The notes under the pieces: model-generated | What the model was told of the DNA's origin: nothing | The model's input: the letters and a program-made list of their open reading frames with translations, nothing else | Database searches by the model: none | Made by a program: the position numbers and the translations under genes | Part shown: positions 18,433-29,243 of the stretch, piece after piece | Layout of the letters: each line of letters starts with the position of its first letter | How positions within the stretch are numbered: the first letter of the stretch is position 1 | Assembly: GCF_900111345.1 (NCBI RefSeq) | Contig: NZ_FOGY01000001.1 | Location: 715,959 to 779,958 of the forward strand | Direction: 5' to 3' | DNA length: 64,000 bases | Source: Psychrobacillus sp. OK032 | Lineage (GTDB): Bacteria; Bacillota; Bacilli; Bacillales_A; Planococcaceae

Positions 18433-19287
18433 CTATTTCACCTCTTCCGATAATTCATTTATGTATCTCTCGACTGCATCTTGCCATTTTGGCATTGGGG
18501 TAAAACCACTATCTAATAACTTTTGTTTAGACATACGAGAATTTTTAGGTCTAACTGCGCGAGTCGGGTATTCCTCTGTAGTAATTGCATTAACTTTGAC
18601 TTCTATATTAGCTTGTCTAAAGATTTCTAGCGCAAATTCACTCCAAGAGCAAAATCCTTCGTTAGAAGCATGATATACTCCATACGCATCACTTTGGATG
18701 ATATCCAATAATAGTTTTGATAAGTCAAATGTATAAGTTGGAGAACCTACTTGGTCAGCAACTACATTTATTTCATCTAGAGTTTCTGCCAAACGAAGCA
18801 TTGTATTAACAAAGTTATTACCATTAGCACCAAAAACCCATGAAATACGTAAAATAAACCATTTATCCATAATTTGTTGAACTATTTTTTCACCTTCATA
18901 TTTTGATAAGCCATAGTAACCAACTGGGGCGGGTACATCATTTTCTTTAAATGCTGTATTCCCTAAACCATCAAAAACATAATCAGTGCTAATGTACATT
19001 AACTTTGCGTTAATGTTGTGAGCTGCTTTAGTAATATTTTTAGTTCCTTCAACATTTACATTCCAGCAATTCTCTTTATCAATCTCAGCTTTATCTACTG
19101 CAGTATATGCAGCACAATGAATGATAGCATCAGGTTTCGTTTTATTTATAAAAAAAGAAACTTCTTTTTCGTTCGTAATATCCAAATCCTTGGAACCAAC
19201 ACCTACCATGTTAAGTCCATTTTTTATACCTTGTTCAACAACATCATAACCTAATTGACCTGTATAACCTGTAACTAATATTTTCAT
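18433..19287 (-). CDS. rfbD: dTDP-4-dehydrorhamnose reductase
   Basis: Last step of dTDP-L-rhamnose synthesis, NAD(P)H-dependent. 284 residues from the preferred ATG at 19287, which has GGAGAG 7 bases upstream; an ATG at 19302 would overlap rfbC but lacks a site. Motifs are GYTGQLGYDVVEQG, ISTDYVFDG, YYGLSKYEGE (Tyr/Lys pair) and RISWVFG. Confidence 0.95.
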   Translation of the reverse strand: MKILVTGYTGQLGYDVVEQGIKNGLNMVGVGSKDLDITNEKEVSFFINKTKPDAIIHCAAYTAVDKAEIDKENCWNVNVEGTKNITKAAHNINAKLMYISTDYVFDGLGNTAFKENDVPAPVGYYGLSKYEGEKIVQQIMDKWFILRISWVFGANGNNFVNTMLRLAETLDEINVVADQVGSPTYTFDLSKLLLDIIQSDAYGVYHASNEGFCSWSEFALEIFRQANIEVKVNAITTEEYPTRAVRPKNSRMSKQKLLDSGFTPMPKWQDAVERYINELSEEVK

Positions 19288-19291
19288 AGAA

Positions 19292-19852
19292 TTACTCTCC
19301 ATAAATGAAGTTATTTTCAGCTTCTTTTAGTAATGGGGCTTTATCATCTTTTTCTGATAGGATAGGCACAATATCAATCGGCCACTCAATTCCAATTTCA
19401 GGGTCATTCCAAATAACGCCTCTGTCACACTCTTTTGCATAAGGTTCATCTACTTTATACTGAACTTCAACATCATCTGTTAACGTCATAAAACCATGTG
19501 CAAATCCTTTTGGAATTAATAATTGTTTTTTATTTTCTGCAGACAATTTAATTCCAAACCATTCCCCATAAGTTGGGCTCCCTTTACGAATATCGACAGC
19601 AACATCATAAATTTCTCCCTTTGTGCAACGAACTAATTTCATTTGGGCTTTAGGATTTAATTGATAATGTAGCCCTCTTAATGTTCCTTTAGATGCCGAA
19701 AATGACTGATTGTCTTGAACAAAAGTAACCACAATCCCAGCTTCTTTAAGAATTGTTTCATTGTAGGTTTCCATAAACCAGCCACGATGATCACCATATG
19801 CTGTTGGTTCTATAATTGTCACACCATTTATGCTTGTTTTTGTAAAATTCAA
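19292..19852 (-). CDS. rfbC: dTDP-4-dehydrorhamnose 3,5-epimerase
   Basis: Cupin-fold epimerase of dTDP-rhamnose synthesis, 186 residues. [30 protein letters not shown] with the catalytic His, and [12 protein letters not shown] are the expected family motifs. TTG start with GAGGAGG 7 bases upstream. The first 4 bases overlap the rfbA stop. Confidence 0.95.
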   Translation of the reverse strand: MNFTKTSINGVTIIEPTAYGDHRGWFMETYNETILKEAGIVVTFVQDNQSFSASKGTLRGLHYQLNPKAQMKLVRCTKGEIYDVAVDIRKGSPTYGEWFGIKLSAENKKQLLIPKGFAHGFMTLTDDVEVQYKVDEPYAKECDRGVIWNDPEIGIEWPIDIVPILSEKDDKAPLLKEAENNFIYGE

Positions 19853-20751
19853 CCTATTACCTCCTCTTTTTGTATTTTTTCGATTTGTAGATTAGACAGA
19901 CTAATTAGATATTGTCCATATTCATTTTTCTTTAATGGTTCTGCTAAGTCTAATAATTGTTTTTTAGTTATATAGCCTTTTCTGTATGCAATTTCTTCTA
20001 TACAAGCTACTTTTAAGCTTTGACGCTTTTCAATGGTTTCAATATAGGTTGATGCTTCAAGCAAAGATTCATGAGTCCCAGTATCCAACCAGGCAAAACC
20101 ACGACCAAGTAATTCCACATTGAGATCATCTAATTCTAAATAAGCCTTATTTATATCTGTAATTTCTAGTTCACCACGACTTGACGGCTTGATCCGCTTA
20201 GCAAAATCCACGACCCTATTATCATAGAAGTATAATCCAGTTATTGCATAAGTTGACTTTGGACATTTTGGCTTTTCTTCTATTGAGATTACTTTTCCAG
20301 CTTGATCAAACTCCACTACACCAAATCGCCCTGGATCTTTTACATTATAACCAAATACAGTTGCACCTTTTTCATTAGATGCTGCATTTTCTAGTAGTTT
20401 AGTAAATCCATGACCATAAAAAATATTATCTCCCAGAATTAATGCAACATTATCATCACCAATAAATTCCTCACCAATAAGAAAAGCTTGTGCTAAACCA
20501 TCAGGGGAATCTTGTACCGCATAACTAATATTAATCCCAATATCATGTCCATCCCCTAAAAGTTTTTCAAATCTTGGGGTATCTTGATGAGTAGAAATAA
20601 TTAGTATATCTTTAATTCCTGCAAGCATTAGAACAGACAAAGAATAATAAATCATTGGTTTATCATATATAGGTAATAACTGTTTAGAAACAGATTTGGT
20701 TAATGGATACAATCTTGATCCACTTCCACCTGCTAAAATAATACCTTTCAT
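19849..20751 (-). CDS. rfbA: Glucose-1-phosphate thymidylyltransferase
   Basis: First step of dTDP-L-rhamnose synthesis. 300 residues. The nucleotidyltransferase signature [20 protein letters not shown] follows the start; LGDNIFYG carries the metal-binding Asp, and EEKPK and [13 protein letters not shown] are present. The ATG at 20751 is chosen because AGGAGGAGA lies 7 bases upstream; a longer frame to 20778 has no such site. First gene of the rfbACDB-ugd-epimerase group. Confidence 0.95.
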   Translation of the reverse strand: MKGIILAGGSGSRLYPLTKSVSKQLLPIYDKPMIYYSLSVLMLAGIKDILIISTHQDTPRFEKLLGDGHDIGINISYAVQDSPDGLAQAFLIGEEFIGDDNVALILGDNIFYGHGFTKLLENAASNEKGATVFGYNVKDPGRFGVVEFDQAGKVISIEEKPKCPKSTYAITGLYFYDNRVVDFAKRIKPSSRGELEITDINKAYLELDDLNVELLGRGFAWLDTGTHESLLEASTYIETIEKRQSLKVACIEEIAYRKGYITKKQLLDLAEPLKKNEYGQYLISLSNLQIEKIQKEEVIG

Positions 20752-21096
20752 AAATTCATCTCCTCCTAGATAGATCACTTTAAGTTTATTCCCTAATTAC
20801 ATATTCGTTATTGTTTTATACAATAATCACTGCTCTTCCTTTTATATCTAATTTACTTATACTCTATAGAAAAATAAACTATTATATTTATCATAAGAAT
20901 AGCAAAACCGGCTATAATTGTTTTATTATTTACTAATAATCTTTAATAATAGGTTTTTGGTAAACATTACATATTCCATTAAAAAGTAAATTGTATTATG
21001 GCAGAATAACGGCGAGTACTTATTAGTGTACAAGTCAAAATGATTATCAAATCCAGTGAATATAATAATGAAATAGCCTCATAACATTGAACAATT
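20752..21096. other. AT-rich gap upstream of rfbA
   Basis: About 345 bases between the flippase gene and rfbA, with no open frame of note. Several -10-like TATAAT and TATAGA strings occur on the minus strand, so a promoter for the rhamnose genes is likely, but no convincing -35/-10 pair could be chosen. No hairpin with a T run was seen after the flippase gene. Confidence 0.3.
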
Positions 21097-22374
21097 TTAT
21101 GTTTGATGTTCAGGCTTCTTATTATATGTTAAATATATTAATGCTAAACTTTTCAAAACTAACTGTACGCTAGCAGACAATACTAATGTATATGCAGCCC
21201 CCATTAGACCGTATATTGGTATTAATAAAATTGAACTAATTAATCCTGATATTAACGATACGAAACTAATATACGGTTGTATTTTGAATGAACGTGTAGC
21301 TGTCATTCCATAACCTAAAACTGATCCTATATAATTAATCATACCTGCTAACATTATTATAAAAAATACATCCGAATTATTCGCATAATCTTCTTTATAG
21401 ATTAAAGTCAATAACGGTTTGCCAAATAGTAATGATCCAACCATGCCTATTACACCAATAAAAAATGCAATAAAAATCAACCTTAAAAGTAATATTGAAA
21501 ATTTTTTTCTATTACCACTAGCGTAATCTTTTGCAAGTCTAGGTGTGGCTGATTGACCTAATGCGATGATTATTGTGTTTCCAGCTACAATCAAGTAAGC
21601 CATTGCAATGAAAAAACCCAGTTCTTCCACTCCAAAATAATATTCTAAAAAATAGCGTGGGATGTTAGTGTTTAGTGATAAAATCAAAAATACAATTCCC
21701 AAAGGAAGGGATAGCTTAACTAAATTAAAAATTGATAAGAAACGAAATTTAGGTTTAAAAGCTGTAAACTCCCTAGCATTTCTTATATCATAAAAAAGTA
21801 ATACTAGAAGCCAAGAAAATACTAGCGCAAGTGTTCCATAAATCAAATTTTTTGTAATTGAAATTACAATTACTAGTGTAATCAATGATAATATCCCTTT
21901 TAAAATCATTGAGATGGATATCCGATCCATAAGTTCATTTTTTTGCAATAATCCAAAGATAACATCACTTATAGACTCTATAATCTTTGAAATTGTTATT
22001 ATTAATACTATTAATATTATTTCCAAAGGATACCCCACTACCACTACTACTATAGTAATTAAAACTAAAGCTAGTAAGCAGGTTATTAACCTTAGTCCTA
22101 GGTAATCACTAAAATGATATAGCTCTTCTGTATCGGTTGATTGTACTGCACGTAATTGTAAATTTGTTAACATCATTATAGGTGCTGAAATTGCTAAAGC
22201 CAACGCAAACTTACCCATCATCTCCGGAGATCCAATTTTTGCCAACGCCACTAAAAGACCCCATTGGCATACAGCGTAGATAATATTACCAATTAAAGTC
22301 CAAGAGAAATTCTTTTTTAAAGACAATGGTTTTATTGTTGGTTTTTTTTTATTATAAAATTTAGCTTTTAACAT
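21097..22374 (-). CDS. wzx: Wzx-type polysaccharide flippase
   Basis: A 425-residue protein with about 12 hydrophobic helices and the MATE/MVF-like flippase pattern: NIIYAVCQWGLLVALAKIGS near the start and paired helices throughout. It should move lipid-linked repeat units across the membrane. It is the last gene of the glycosyltransferase group and lies next to the polymerase. N-terminal lysine-rich cytoplasmic tail of about 25 residues. Confidence 0.85.
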   Translation of the reverse strand: MLKAKFYNKKKPTIKPLSLKKNFSWTLIGNIIYAVCQWGLLVALAKIGSPEMMGKFALALAISAPIMMLTNLQLRAVQSTDTEELYHFSDYLGLRLITCLLALVLITIVVVVVGYPLEIILIVLIITISKIIESISDVIFGLLQKNELMDRISISMILKGILSLITLVIVISITKNLIYGTLALVFSWLLVLLFYDIRNAREFTAFKPKFRFLSIFNLVKLSLPLGIVFLILSLNTNIPRYFLEYYFGVEELGFFIAMAYLIVAGNTIIIALGQSATPRLAKDYASGNRKKFSILLLRLIFIAFFIGVIGMVGSLLFGKPLLTLIYKEDYANNSDVFFIIMLAGMINYIGSVLGYGMTATRSFKIQPYISFVSLISGLISSILLIPIYGLMGAAYTLVLSASVQLVLKSLALIYLTYNKKPEHQT

Positions 22375-22504
22375 ATAGGAACCACTCTTTTTATTAGTAT
22401 TGGTTTAGAAGTATTTTAGAAATTTTCCAAGGAAAAATTGTAATATTTATCCCTTAAGCTATTAATATCGTTTAATATTTTGTAAATAGAGTTAAATAAC
22501 ATTT

Positions 22505-23890
22505 CTAAGGTATTAATTGCGAATATTTTCGACTTTTTGATGATGTCAATGCAAATAAAAAGTCAAGAAAATATATCATTAGAAAAATACCAACTATCCA
22601 AATTATTTCTGCTTGAGGAGAAGTAGAAAATATATTAAATACCGATTGTATGATTAACGAATAAAACATTACACTTATAAAATCATCTTTGGTTTTTCTT
22701 TCTAATACTAATTTAATATACAATTTTTGTATTATATATCCTGTTAAAAGACCCATTACGATTACACCTATCCATCCAAAATTAAAGAAAGCCCAGCCAT
22801 ATGGCCCAGCAGGCATACCGTAGCTCGATACACCATTCAACTCATATGCTATCAGTACAGTATCATCAATAATTTCAGGTTTTCCATCCCAAAGAGTTCT
22901 TGGTATAGGTGCAAATATGATGTTGATAAATGGTTTTCCCAGTTGATATTCAATATTACCATTTAATATTGATCCTATCAGTGCCGGGACAATTTCAGAC
23001 CTACCTGTAGCTTGAGCTGCATTTACTATTAGCTCCCATATACCACCAAATGAAATAGTAGATTCACTCATTTTCCTCATAACACCAATAACTTCTACAA
23101 AGATTAAACCTATAGCAGCAAGTAATGATAACTTCCAAATTCTAATTTTCTCAACCCTGTAATGATATACCATCAAAAAAGGTAATATAGTCCCTAAAAT
23201 AACATTTGCACGCCCACCAAAAAAAGTTAACATAATACTCGTAGCTATTAAAAATAATATTGCACACTTCTTATATCCTCCATAAAGTAATAGAAATGCT
23301 ACGAAAATTCCTATACCAACAATATTTCTTAGATATCCTAGTCCAGAATAAGCTACTGTTGTATGTGTCATTGCATTTATCATGCCACTAATTCCACCAA
23401 GTAAAGACATTGAATATAGAAAACCTAAAACGACAGCTATACCTAATATGATAGATACCCTAATTGGAGAATTTACCTTCGGAAAACTAAAATTGGTATC
23501 TTGTTTTTTTTTAATCTTAGAAGCCATAAGAAATCCATAGTAAACAAATATGTACCAACAAATAATTACAACTAAAGAATATATACTTAAATAGTTTACA
23601 TCTGATCCTGACACCCAGGTTAACACTTTAGAATTAGTATTACCAGATAAATCCTTATTTAAAAAATCTATTACAGCCAACAACATAGAAATAGATAATA
23701 TAATAAAAGGGTGAAAGATATCTCTTACAAGAAATAAAGGAAATACAATAATCAAAAGTGAAAAAAGTATTACCATCCCCACAGTTGTAATTGCTAAATT
23801 ATAAATTTCCAAAAAAGAAACAGTGATAATTAATGAAGTTAGTAATGCTAATATTAATCTTAACAAATAATTTCTCTTTTTATTAATAAT
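22505..23890 (-). CDS. wzy: Wzy-type O-antigen/EPS polymerase
   Basis: A 461-residue integral membrane protein with about 12 hydrophobic segments, a large extracellular loop near residues 300-380 (APIPRTLWDGKP) and low similarity to characterised proteins, as is usual for Wzy. It would join repeat units outside the membrane. The ATG at 23890 is preferred: it lies one base after the stop of the preceding glycosyltransferase with AAGGTG upstream; the earlier ATG at 23938 has too short a spacing. Confidence 0.75.
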   Translation of the reverse strand: MINKKRNYLLRLILALLTSLIITVSFLEIYNLAITTVGMVILFSLLIIVFPLFLVRDIFHPFIILSISMLLAVIDFLNKDLSGNTNSKVLTWVSGSDVNYLSIYSLVVIICWYIFVYYGFLMASKIKKKQDTNFSFPKVNSPIRVSIILGIAVVLGFLYSMSLLGGISGMINAMTHTTVAYSGLGYLRNIVGIGIFVAFLLLYGGYKKCAILFLIATSIMLTFFGGRANVILGTILPFLMVYHYRVEKIRIWKLSLLAAIGLIFVEVIGVMRKMSESTISFGGIWELIVNAAQATGRSEIVPALIGSILNGNIEYQLGKPFINIIFAPIPRTLWDGKPEIIDDTVLIAYELNGVSSYGMPAGPYGWAFFNFGWIGVIVMGLLTGYIIQKLYIKLVLERKTKDDFISVMFYSLIIQSVFNIFSTSPQAEIIWIVGIFLMIYFLDFLFALTSSKSRKYSQLIP

Positions 23891-23894
23891 CATT

Positions 23895-25010
23895 TCAACG
23901 CACCTTACTATTAATAACCTTAGTAAATAATTCTTCATATTCCTTCACTATTAAATTACTATTAAAATCTGAAGATCTCTTTAATCCCTGTTTAGAATAC
24001 CATGAGCGCATCTCATCATTCTCTAACATGGCAATAATTTTTTTAGCGACTTCTTGAAAATTTTCTACTTCAGTTAATAAACCATATTTGTTGTCTTTAA
24101 TTATTTCGAAAGGACCTGACTTACAATCAGTAACTACTACAGGAGTTCCTACGGCCATAGATTCCACAATTACATGCCCAAAACCTTCCCATTTTGAAGT
24201 TAAAACAAATAAGTCAGATGATTTTACATATTTTTGTGGATTTTCTTTAAAACCCAAAAATAAAACTTTATCCTCTATTCCTAAATTTACACATAATTCC
24301 TTTAACATCTTTTCTTGAGATCCTATGCCTAAAATAATTAGTTTTGCATTAATTTTCTCAAGAACTAAACTAAACGCTTTAATCAAAGTTGAGAAATCTT
24401 TTTGTTCTTCTAATCTTCCTACAGAAATTATTAATTTTTCATTCTTGTTAATTTCTATATCTTCAACTATTTCATTCTTCAATATATTTATATTATCAAT
24501 ATCAACAGGATTGTATATAACTTTTATTTTATCTGTTTTAATTTTGAAATTCTCAATTAGATCTTCACTTACACCTTGAGATAGGGCTACTACTTTATTT
24601 GAAGTATTATAGAATATCGTCGTTATAAATTTATTAAACTTTGTAACTTTTCCTGATTGGGTTCTATTATTAGCTTCTCTAATAATTACTGGAATACTCT
24701 TAAAACTTAAGATTTTGGCGAATAATACCATTAAGTTGTTAGGATTCATTGTAGTAAAAATTAAAGTTGGATTTTCTTCAATTATGCATTTTCTCAATCT
24801 AAATAAACAATTTCTTAATTTATTACAATATAAAAATTTTATCTTAACTCTATCTGAAATTAAATCTATATAGACATTATTTTTATCATTACCGAGAACC
24901 AATACAATATCATAAATATCTGTATCTAATTTATTTATGATATTTACAACTGTTCTTTCTGCCCCTCCACCATTTAATTGAAACAAAAAGACTAAGACCT
25001 TGATTTTCAT
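23895..25010 (-). CDS. Family 4-type glycosyltransferase
   Basis: GT-B fold, 371 residues. QLNGGGAERTVVNI near the start is typical of GT4 enzymes. The C-terminal half has SVGRLEEQKDFSTLIKAFSL and the EWEGFGHVIVESMAVGTPVV-type nucleotide-sugar motif, with Glu-x7-Glu. Donor and acceptor are unknown. ATG at 25010 follows GGAGGGA by 7 bases; the upstream TTG at 25025 lacks a site. Confidence 0.9.
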   Translation of the reverse strand: MKIKVLVFLFQLNGGGAERTVVNIINKLDTDIYDIVLVLGNDKNNVYIDLISDRVKIKFLYCNKLRNCLFRLRKCIIEENPTLIFTTMNPNNLMVLFAKILSFKSIPVIIREANNRTQSGKVTKFNKFITTIFYNTSNKVVALSQGVSEDLIENFKIKTDKIKVIYNPVDIDNINILKNEIVEDIEINKNEKLIISVGRLEEQKDFSTLIKAFSLVLEKINAKLIILGIGSQEKMLKELCVNLGIEDKVLFLGFKENPQKYVKSSDLFVLTSKWEGFGHVIVESMAVGTPVVVTDCKSGPFEIIKDNKYGLLTEVENFQEVAKKIIAMLENDEMRSWYSKQGLKRSSDFNSNLIVKEYEELFTKVINSKVR

Positions 25011-25068
25011 AATGGTTCCCTCCAAACTAACACGCTAGTATTTATAACGATAAAAAATCTAAATATAC

Positions 25069-26220
25069 TTAGATTAAATCATTAATTTCTCTTTTTATAT
25101 TTTCTTCAAATATATGACTGTCAAAAAACAGTTCAAATAATTTCCTTGAATTTATCTTCATTTTTAATATTTCTTCTTTATTTAATTCTGCAATTTCATC
25201 AATTAAATCTTGTAGCTCATTGCTAAAATAGTTAATACCAGCATTATACTCGTTAATTAAATTCCAAGTATCCTCTTTAGTAGAATTAATTAGTGCTAGA
25301 CCGTAATCCATGTAATCAAGGCTCTTATACGATAGACCTACCGAAGTTTCATCTTTAAATCCATTAAATCCGAAATCACAAATCTCCATTATCTTCGCTT
25401 TCTCGGACTCTTCGTAAATTTTCCCATAAAATGAATATGGTATATTATTTTTCTTTAACTGTTTAGTCAACCAGTCTCGTTTTTCTCCATCTCCAATAAT
25501 GTGCAATTTAAATGAAATTCCCTTATTAAGTAATCCTTTTCCAATATTAATTAATGTTTCAAAATCATAAATATGGCCGATAGAACCTAAATAAACTATA
25601 TTTATGATACCTGTTTCAACTTGTAAAACTTTTCCTTCATTAATTGCAGAATGTTTGGCTATATAAACAGTGCTTGTCTTTTTTAAATATTTTTCTTTTA
25701 TTACTTTTTTGTAGTAATTACATTCAACTATTACTTTATCAGCATTTTCAATTGCAATATTTCTGAATTTTTTCCACAATGATAACCCTAAAAAATCAAC
25801 TATTGGCTTTAATTTTTTATTTATTGGTATTGATTCTGGATGTAAATCTACTATATCAATCAAACACGGAATGCCTCTTTTTTTACATAATAAACTTGCA
25901 ATATATGAACCAAGATTAGGAGGACATATAACATATACTGCATCTGGCGACGCTTTTTTTATCAGTTTTACTGTATTTATACCAAAGCATACAGTAGAAA
26001 CAATACGCATGATGGACATATTTCTTTTATATCCTGGTACATGAATACTTTTAAAGTTCGAACCAGTGTATGTAATATGTTGCTTTGAGTAATGATCATA
26101 ATCGGCATATATGACACTCGTTTCATAGTCATTTTTTAATGCCTTATAAACTGCATATGCTCGAACTGTGTTACTTAAACTAAAAACATAGGAGATTACT
26201 ACTACCTTTTTTTTGTCCAT
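25069..26220 (-). CDS. GT-B glycosyltransferase
   Basis: A 383-residue glycosyltransferase. It has an N-terminal acceptor domain with SLSNTVRAYAVYKAL, DLHPESIP, a linker, then a C-terminal domain with NIVYLGSIGHIYDFETLI and SYKSLDYMDYGLALI. It is closest to GT4-like enzymes of WbuB type; sugar specificity cannot be told. ATG follows AGGAG. Confidence 0.85.
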   Translation of the reverse strand: MDKKKVVVISYVFSLSNTVRAYAVYKALKNDYETSVIYADYDHYSKQHITYTGSNFKSIHVPGYKRNMSIMRIVSTVCFGINTVKLIKKASPDAVYVICPPNLGSYIASLLCKKRGIPCLIDIVDLHPESIPINKKLKPIVDFLGLSLWKKFRNIAIENADKVIVECNYYKKVIKEKYLKKTSTVYIAKHSAINEGKVLQVETGIINIVYLGSIGHIYDFETLINIGKGLLNKGISFKLHIIGDGEKRDWLTKQLKKNNIPYSFYGKIYEESEKAKIMEICDFGFNGFKDETSVGLSYKSLDYMDYGLALINSTKEDTWNLINEYNAGINYFSNELQDLIDEIAELNKEEILKMKINSRKLFELFFDSHIFEENIKREINDLI

Positions 26221-26289
26221 TTTATACTCCTATCACAAAGATATATTATCAAAATTAAAACTTTAACGCATTTTACTAAACCTATCACT

Positions 26290-27510
26290 CTATTTTATTT
26301 TCGTTATTAAAGCAAGGTCATTTAATTTTGAATAGAATCTATTTCTACGAGGTGTTAATACAGATTCTGAATATTCTTTCGCCTTATTGAAATTTTCTAA
26401 AGCTGCCTTTTCCCTTATACTTGGATTGTTTAATATATACTCAACTTTCTGCGCTAATAGTTGTGGCGAATTATATGGAGCTAAATATTTTTCATCAAGC
26501 AATTCAGGTATACCATCTACAGGACTAGATACACATGGTAATTTATTTGCCATTGCTTCAATTAAAGATCTAGGTAGGCCTTCGGACATTGTTGGGAATA
26601 AAAACATATCCGATGTTACTAATTCTTTTTGAACCTCATTATATCCATATAAGCTACCTAGGAACTCAACATTTTCAATAATTCCTAGTCTTTTTGCATA
26701 ATCTTTAAATTCTTCCATCAAACTACCAGATCCTATAAATTTAACGTTAACATCATACCCTGCCTTTAAAAGAATGTTCAATGTATCAATTACAGTAATA
26801 TGACCTTTGGTTTTACCATCCATATAACCGGTATGACAAATAGTAAATGTTGCATTATGAGGATTTAAATACTTACCTTGGTAATAATCATTTTCCTTTA
26901 AGTTAATGGTAGAATAGACATCTTCAAAATATTCTTTTGATTCTCCATAAATTCTCGCATAACTTGGATACTCTTTCTGTAATGCATATTGAGTAACATA
27001 GGAAACTCCATTTGCATTCATACACACATTCTTAGCATGGTTAATCCATACTACTTTTATTAAACGATTTATTATACGAGTAAAAATATTATCATCTGAA
27101 TTATCCTGCATTGCTGTTCGTGGATTTGCAACCATTTCTACAGCAAAAGGTTTTTTTTCTTTCTTTACTGCTGAAAATGAAAGAAAAGAAATAGGGCTTG
27201 GGGCTCTTAATAAGACTGCATCACATTCTCTAATTGCTTTTTTGAGAATCCTGTTTGAAGAAAAATACTTCAAGACCATCTCCTTAGGCCCTTTAAAATC
27301 AGCCAACTTTACAAAAGACACATTGTCTCCATCTACTCGTAATCTTTTGTTTATAGGAGAATCCATAGTTTTAAATCTTCCACATACGACTACTTCTTCA
27401 AAAACATTTAAGTATCTTTTAATAAAATTGTAATCGACTACCCGTTCACAATATACTCCGCCCTCAGGGTCTTGATAAAATCGGTGTTCCAAAACAACAA
27501 GTAGTTTCAT
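26290..27510 (-). CDS. Family 4-type glycosyltransferase
   Basis: A 406-residue GT-B protein. The C-terminal half shows ICHTGYMDGKTKGHITVIDT, EFLGSLYGYNEVQ and MSEGLPRSLIEAMANKLPCV, the usual GT4 donor site with Glu-x7-Glu. Third of three consecutive glycosyltransferases, so the repeat unit should have at least four sugars when the phosphoglycosyl transferase is counted. Confidence 0.9.
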   Translation of the reverse strand: MKLLVVLEHRFYQDPEGGVYCERVVDYNFIKRYLNVFEEVVVCGRFKTMDSPINKRLRVDGDNVSFVKLADFKGPKEMVLKYFSSNRILKKAIRECDAVLLRAPSPISFLSFSAVKKEKKPFAVEMVANPRTAMQDNSDDNIFTRIINRLIKVVWINHAKNVCMNANGVSYVTQYALQKEYPSYARIYGESKEYFEDVYSTINLKENDYYQGKYLNPHNATFTICHTGYMDGKTKGHITVIDTLNILLKAGYDVNVKFIGSGSLMEEFKDYAKRLGIIENVEFLGSLYGYNEVQKELVTSDMFLFPTMSEGLPRSLIEAMANKLPCVSSPVDGIPELLDEKYLAPYNSPQLLAQKVEYILNNPSIREKAALENFNKAKEYSESVLTPRRNRFYSKLNDLALITKIK

Positions 27511-27524
27511 TACATTAATTCCTT

Positions 27525-28730
27525 TCAGTAATTCTCTATTTCGAAATATATTTTTTGTTTTGCACTATTACAGATATTTGTGGCCTCGATTACTGTGTTA
27601 GCCTGAGAAATAACAAAACCTATTCTATCTCCACTGCTCTTCACTTCTCCGACTGTATCCCCAATACCCTTAGTAAAATAAACTTCTTTTACTCCAGGCA
27701 TCTCCTTCACTTTGTCTATTCCTCTTATATTTAGTATACGACCTTTATCGGAATTAAAATATCGTATTGCAGAACCCCCGTTAAACTTCCTATCTAAATT
27801 CGGCTTTATTCCCATTGAAATATCAATACAGCATTTAACCATGTCAATCCCCGTTGACAGTGGAACTAAATGTGTTGTAATATTGTCTCCCCCAAGTCTT
27901 GCTCCAAGCTCAACAATTTTTGGGCCTTGTTCTGTTATAATTATTTCAGTATGCGAAGGTCCATTATTAATACCAACAGCTTTAACAGCTGCAATAGTAA
28001 CAACCTCGATTTGTTTTTTTAGTTCATCAGAAATTGTTGCAGGTTGTGAATGTCCCATCTCTACAAATCTTGGTGCACCTGTCGTTAACTTATCTGTTAT
28101 TGCTATAATGTGTACATTTCCTTCAAAACTCAAAGTTTCAACGCTTACTTCTGGGCCATCCATAAATTCTTCGACTATTACTTCTCCATTACTTGAAAAA
28201 TACTTGCTATTCTCATAAGCGGATTTAATTATTTCAATATTACTTTTTTCTTCAATTAAAAATACTCCTTTACTACCTGAACTATCAACAGGCTTAACAA
28301 TAACCTTTCCTTTTATTTTATGTATAGCATCATAAAAATTAATGTAACTATTCACTTTAATAAATACTGGTACTGGAACGTTATACTCCTTTAAACATCC
28401 CCTCATTATCCACTTATCGGTAACTTTAATTGCGGTTTCTTCACTAATACCAACAATATTTAATTCCTTCGAAACAGCTGCTACGGTCCTAATTGGCATA
28501 TCTGTTGCTAGCGTCATAATGCAATCAATTTTATATTCCTTAGCAGCCGCAATAACTCTTGGTATATCTATTGTACTAATTTCTAAACAAATATCTGCAC
28601 TTTCAAATCCAACAGCATTTTTATCCTTATCCACAGCTATAACCTGAAAGCCCAGTTCTTTAGCTGTTTTTATAGCTGGTAACTGTAATACACTAGCTCC
28701 AAGAATCATAATTTTTTTGTTATTCACCAC
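27525..28730 (-). CDS. ATP-grasp ligase
   Basis: A 401-residue ATP-grasp protein. It has an N-terminal biotin-carboxylase-like domain (MILGASVLQLPAIKTAKELG), a central ATP-binding region with VIVKPVDSSGSKGV and EVIVEEFMDGPEVSVE, metal ligands in IVELGARLGGDN, and a C-terminal lid. Such enzymes join a carboxylate to an amine through an acyl phosphate. Inside this locus it may couple an amino acid or small acid to an amino sugar; that is inference. GTG start overlaps the GNAT gene by 11 bases. Confidence 0.85.
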   Translation of the reverse strand: MVNNKKIMILGASVLQLPAIKTAKELGFQVIAVDKDKNAVGFESADICLEISTIDIPRVIAAAKEYKIDCIMTLATDMPIRTVAAVSKELNIVGISEETAIKVTDKWIMRGCLKEYNVPVPVFIKVNSYINFYDAIHKIKGKVIVKPVDSSGSKGVFLIEEKSNIEIIKSAYENSKYFSSNGEVIVEEFMDGPEVSVETLSFEGNVHIIAITDKLTTGAPRFVEMGHSQPATISDELKKQIEVVTIAAVKAVGINNGPSHTEIIITEQGPKIVELGARLGGDNITTHLVPLSTGIDMVKCCIDISMGIKPNLDRKFNGGSAIRYFNSDKGRILNIRGIDKVKEMPGVKEVYFTKGIGDTVGEVKSSGDRIGFVISQANTVIEATNICNSAKQKIYFEIENY

Positions 28731-29241
28731 TATCTTTCACCCTACCCATTACAAGTACATTATGATATTTGCCGTCTTTATACCAATGTTCTTTTAGAAC
28801 ACCCTCTAAAATGTATCCACACTTTTCCAACATATTTCTAGAAGCAGTATTATATTCGAAAAGATATCCATATATCCTATGAACATTTAGTACTTCGAAG
28901 CAAAAATTAATGATTAGTGAAAATGCTTCTTGTCCTATACCTTTACCCTGGTTAACTTTTTCACCAATATATATAAATGGATAAGTTGTTCTATTTAATG
29001 GATCATAATCATTATTACCTACTAAACCAATAATCTGTTTTGTTTCTATACTTTGAATCGCAAATGTTTTATTATACTTATCTAATGCTTTCGATTTAAA
29101 CCAAGTTTCATGTTCAATTTTAGTTACCGGGAATTTTGCTCCTGTAAACATTCTGATACTAGGATCATTAATCCACTTCAGGGTCAAGTCAAAGGAGTCT
29201 TCATCTAATGCAATAAGTTGTACTCTTTTACCAACTATCAA
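28720..29241 (-). CDS. GNAT N-acetyltransferase
   Basis: A 173-residue RimJ/RimL-like GNAT. The acetyl-CoA loop reads EKVNQGKGIGQEAF and the C-terminal part NTASRNMLEKCGYILEGVLK. Its place between a sugar aminotransferase/phosphoglycosyl transferase and an ATP-grasp gene suggests it acetylates a 4-amino sugar, as the GNAT PseH does. TTG start with GGGAGGT 8 bases upstream. Confidence 0.87.
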   Translation of the reverse strand: MIVGKRVQLIALDEDSFDLTLKWINDPSIRMFTGAKFPVTKIEHETWFKSKALDKYNKTFAIQSIETKQIIGLVGNNDYDPLNRTTYPFIYIGEKVNQGKGIGQEAFSLIINFCFEVLNVHRIYGYLFEYNTASRNMLEKCGYILEGVLKEHWYKDGKYHNVLVMGRVKDSGE

Positions 29242-29243
29242 AA

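Noticed and set aside
27712..28218. 168-codon plus-strand open frame
   Set aside because: Antisense to the well-supported ATP-grasp gene, Ser/Ile-rich, no ribosome site.
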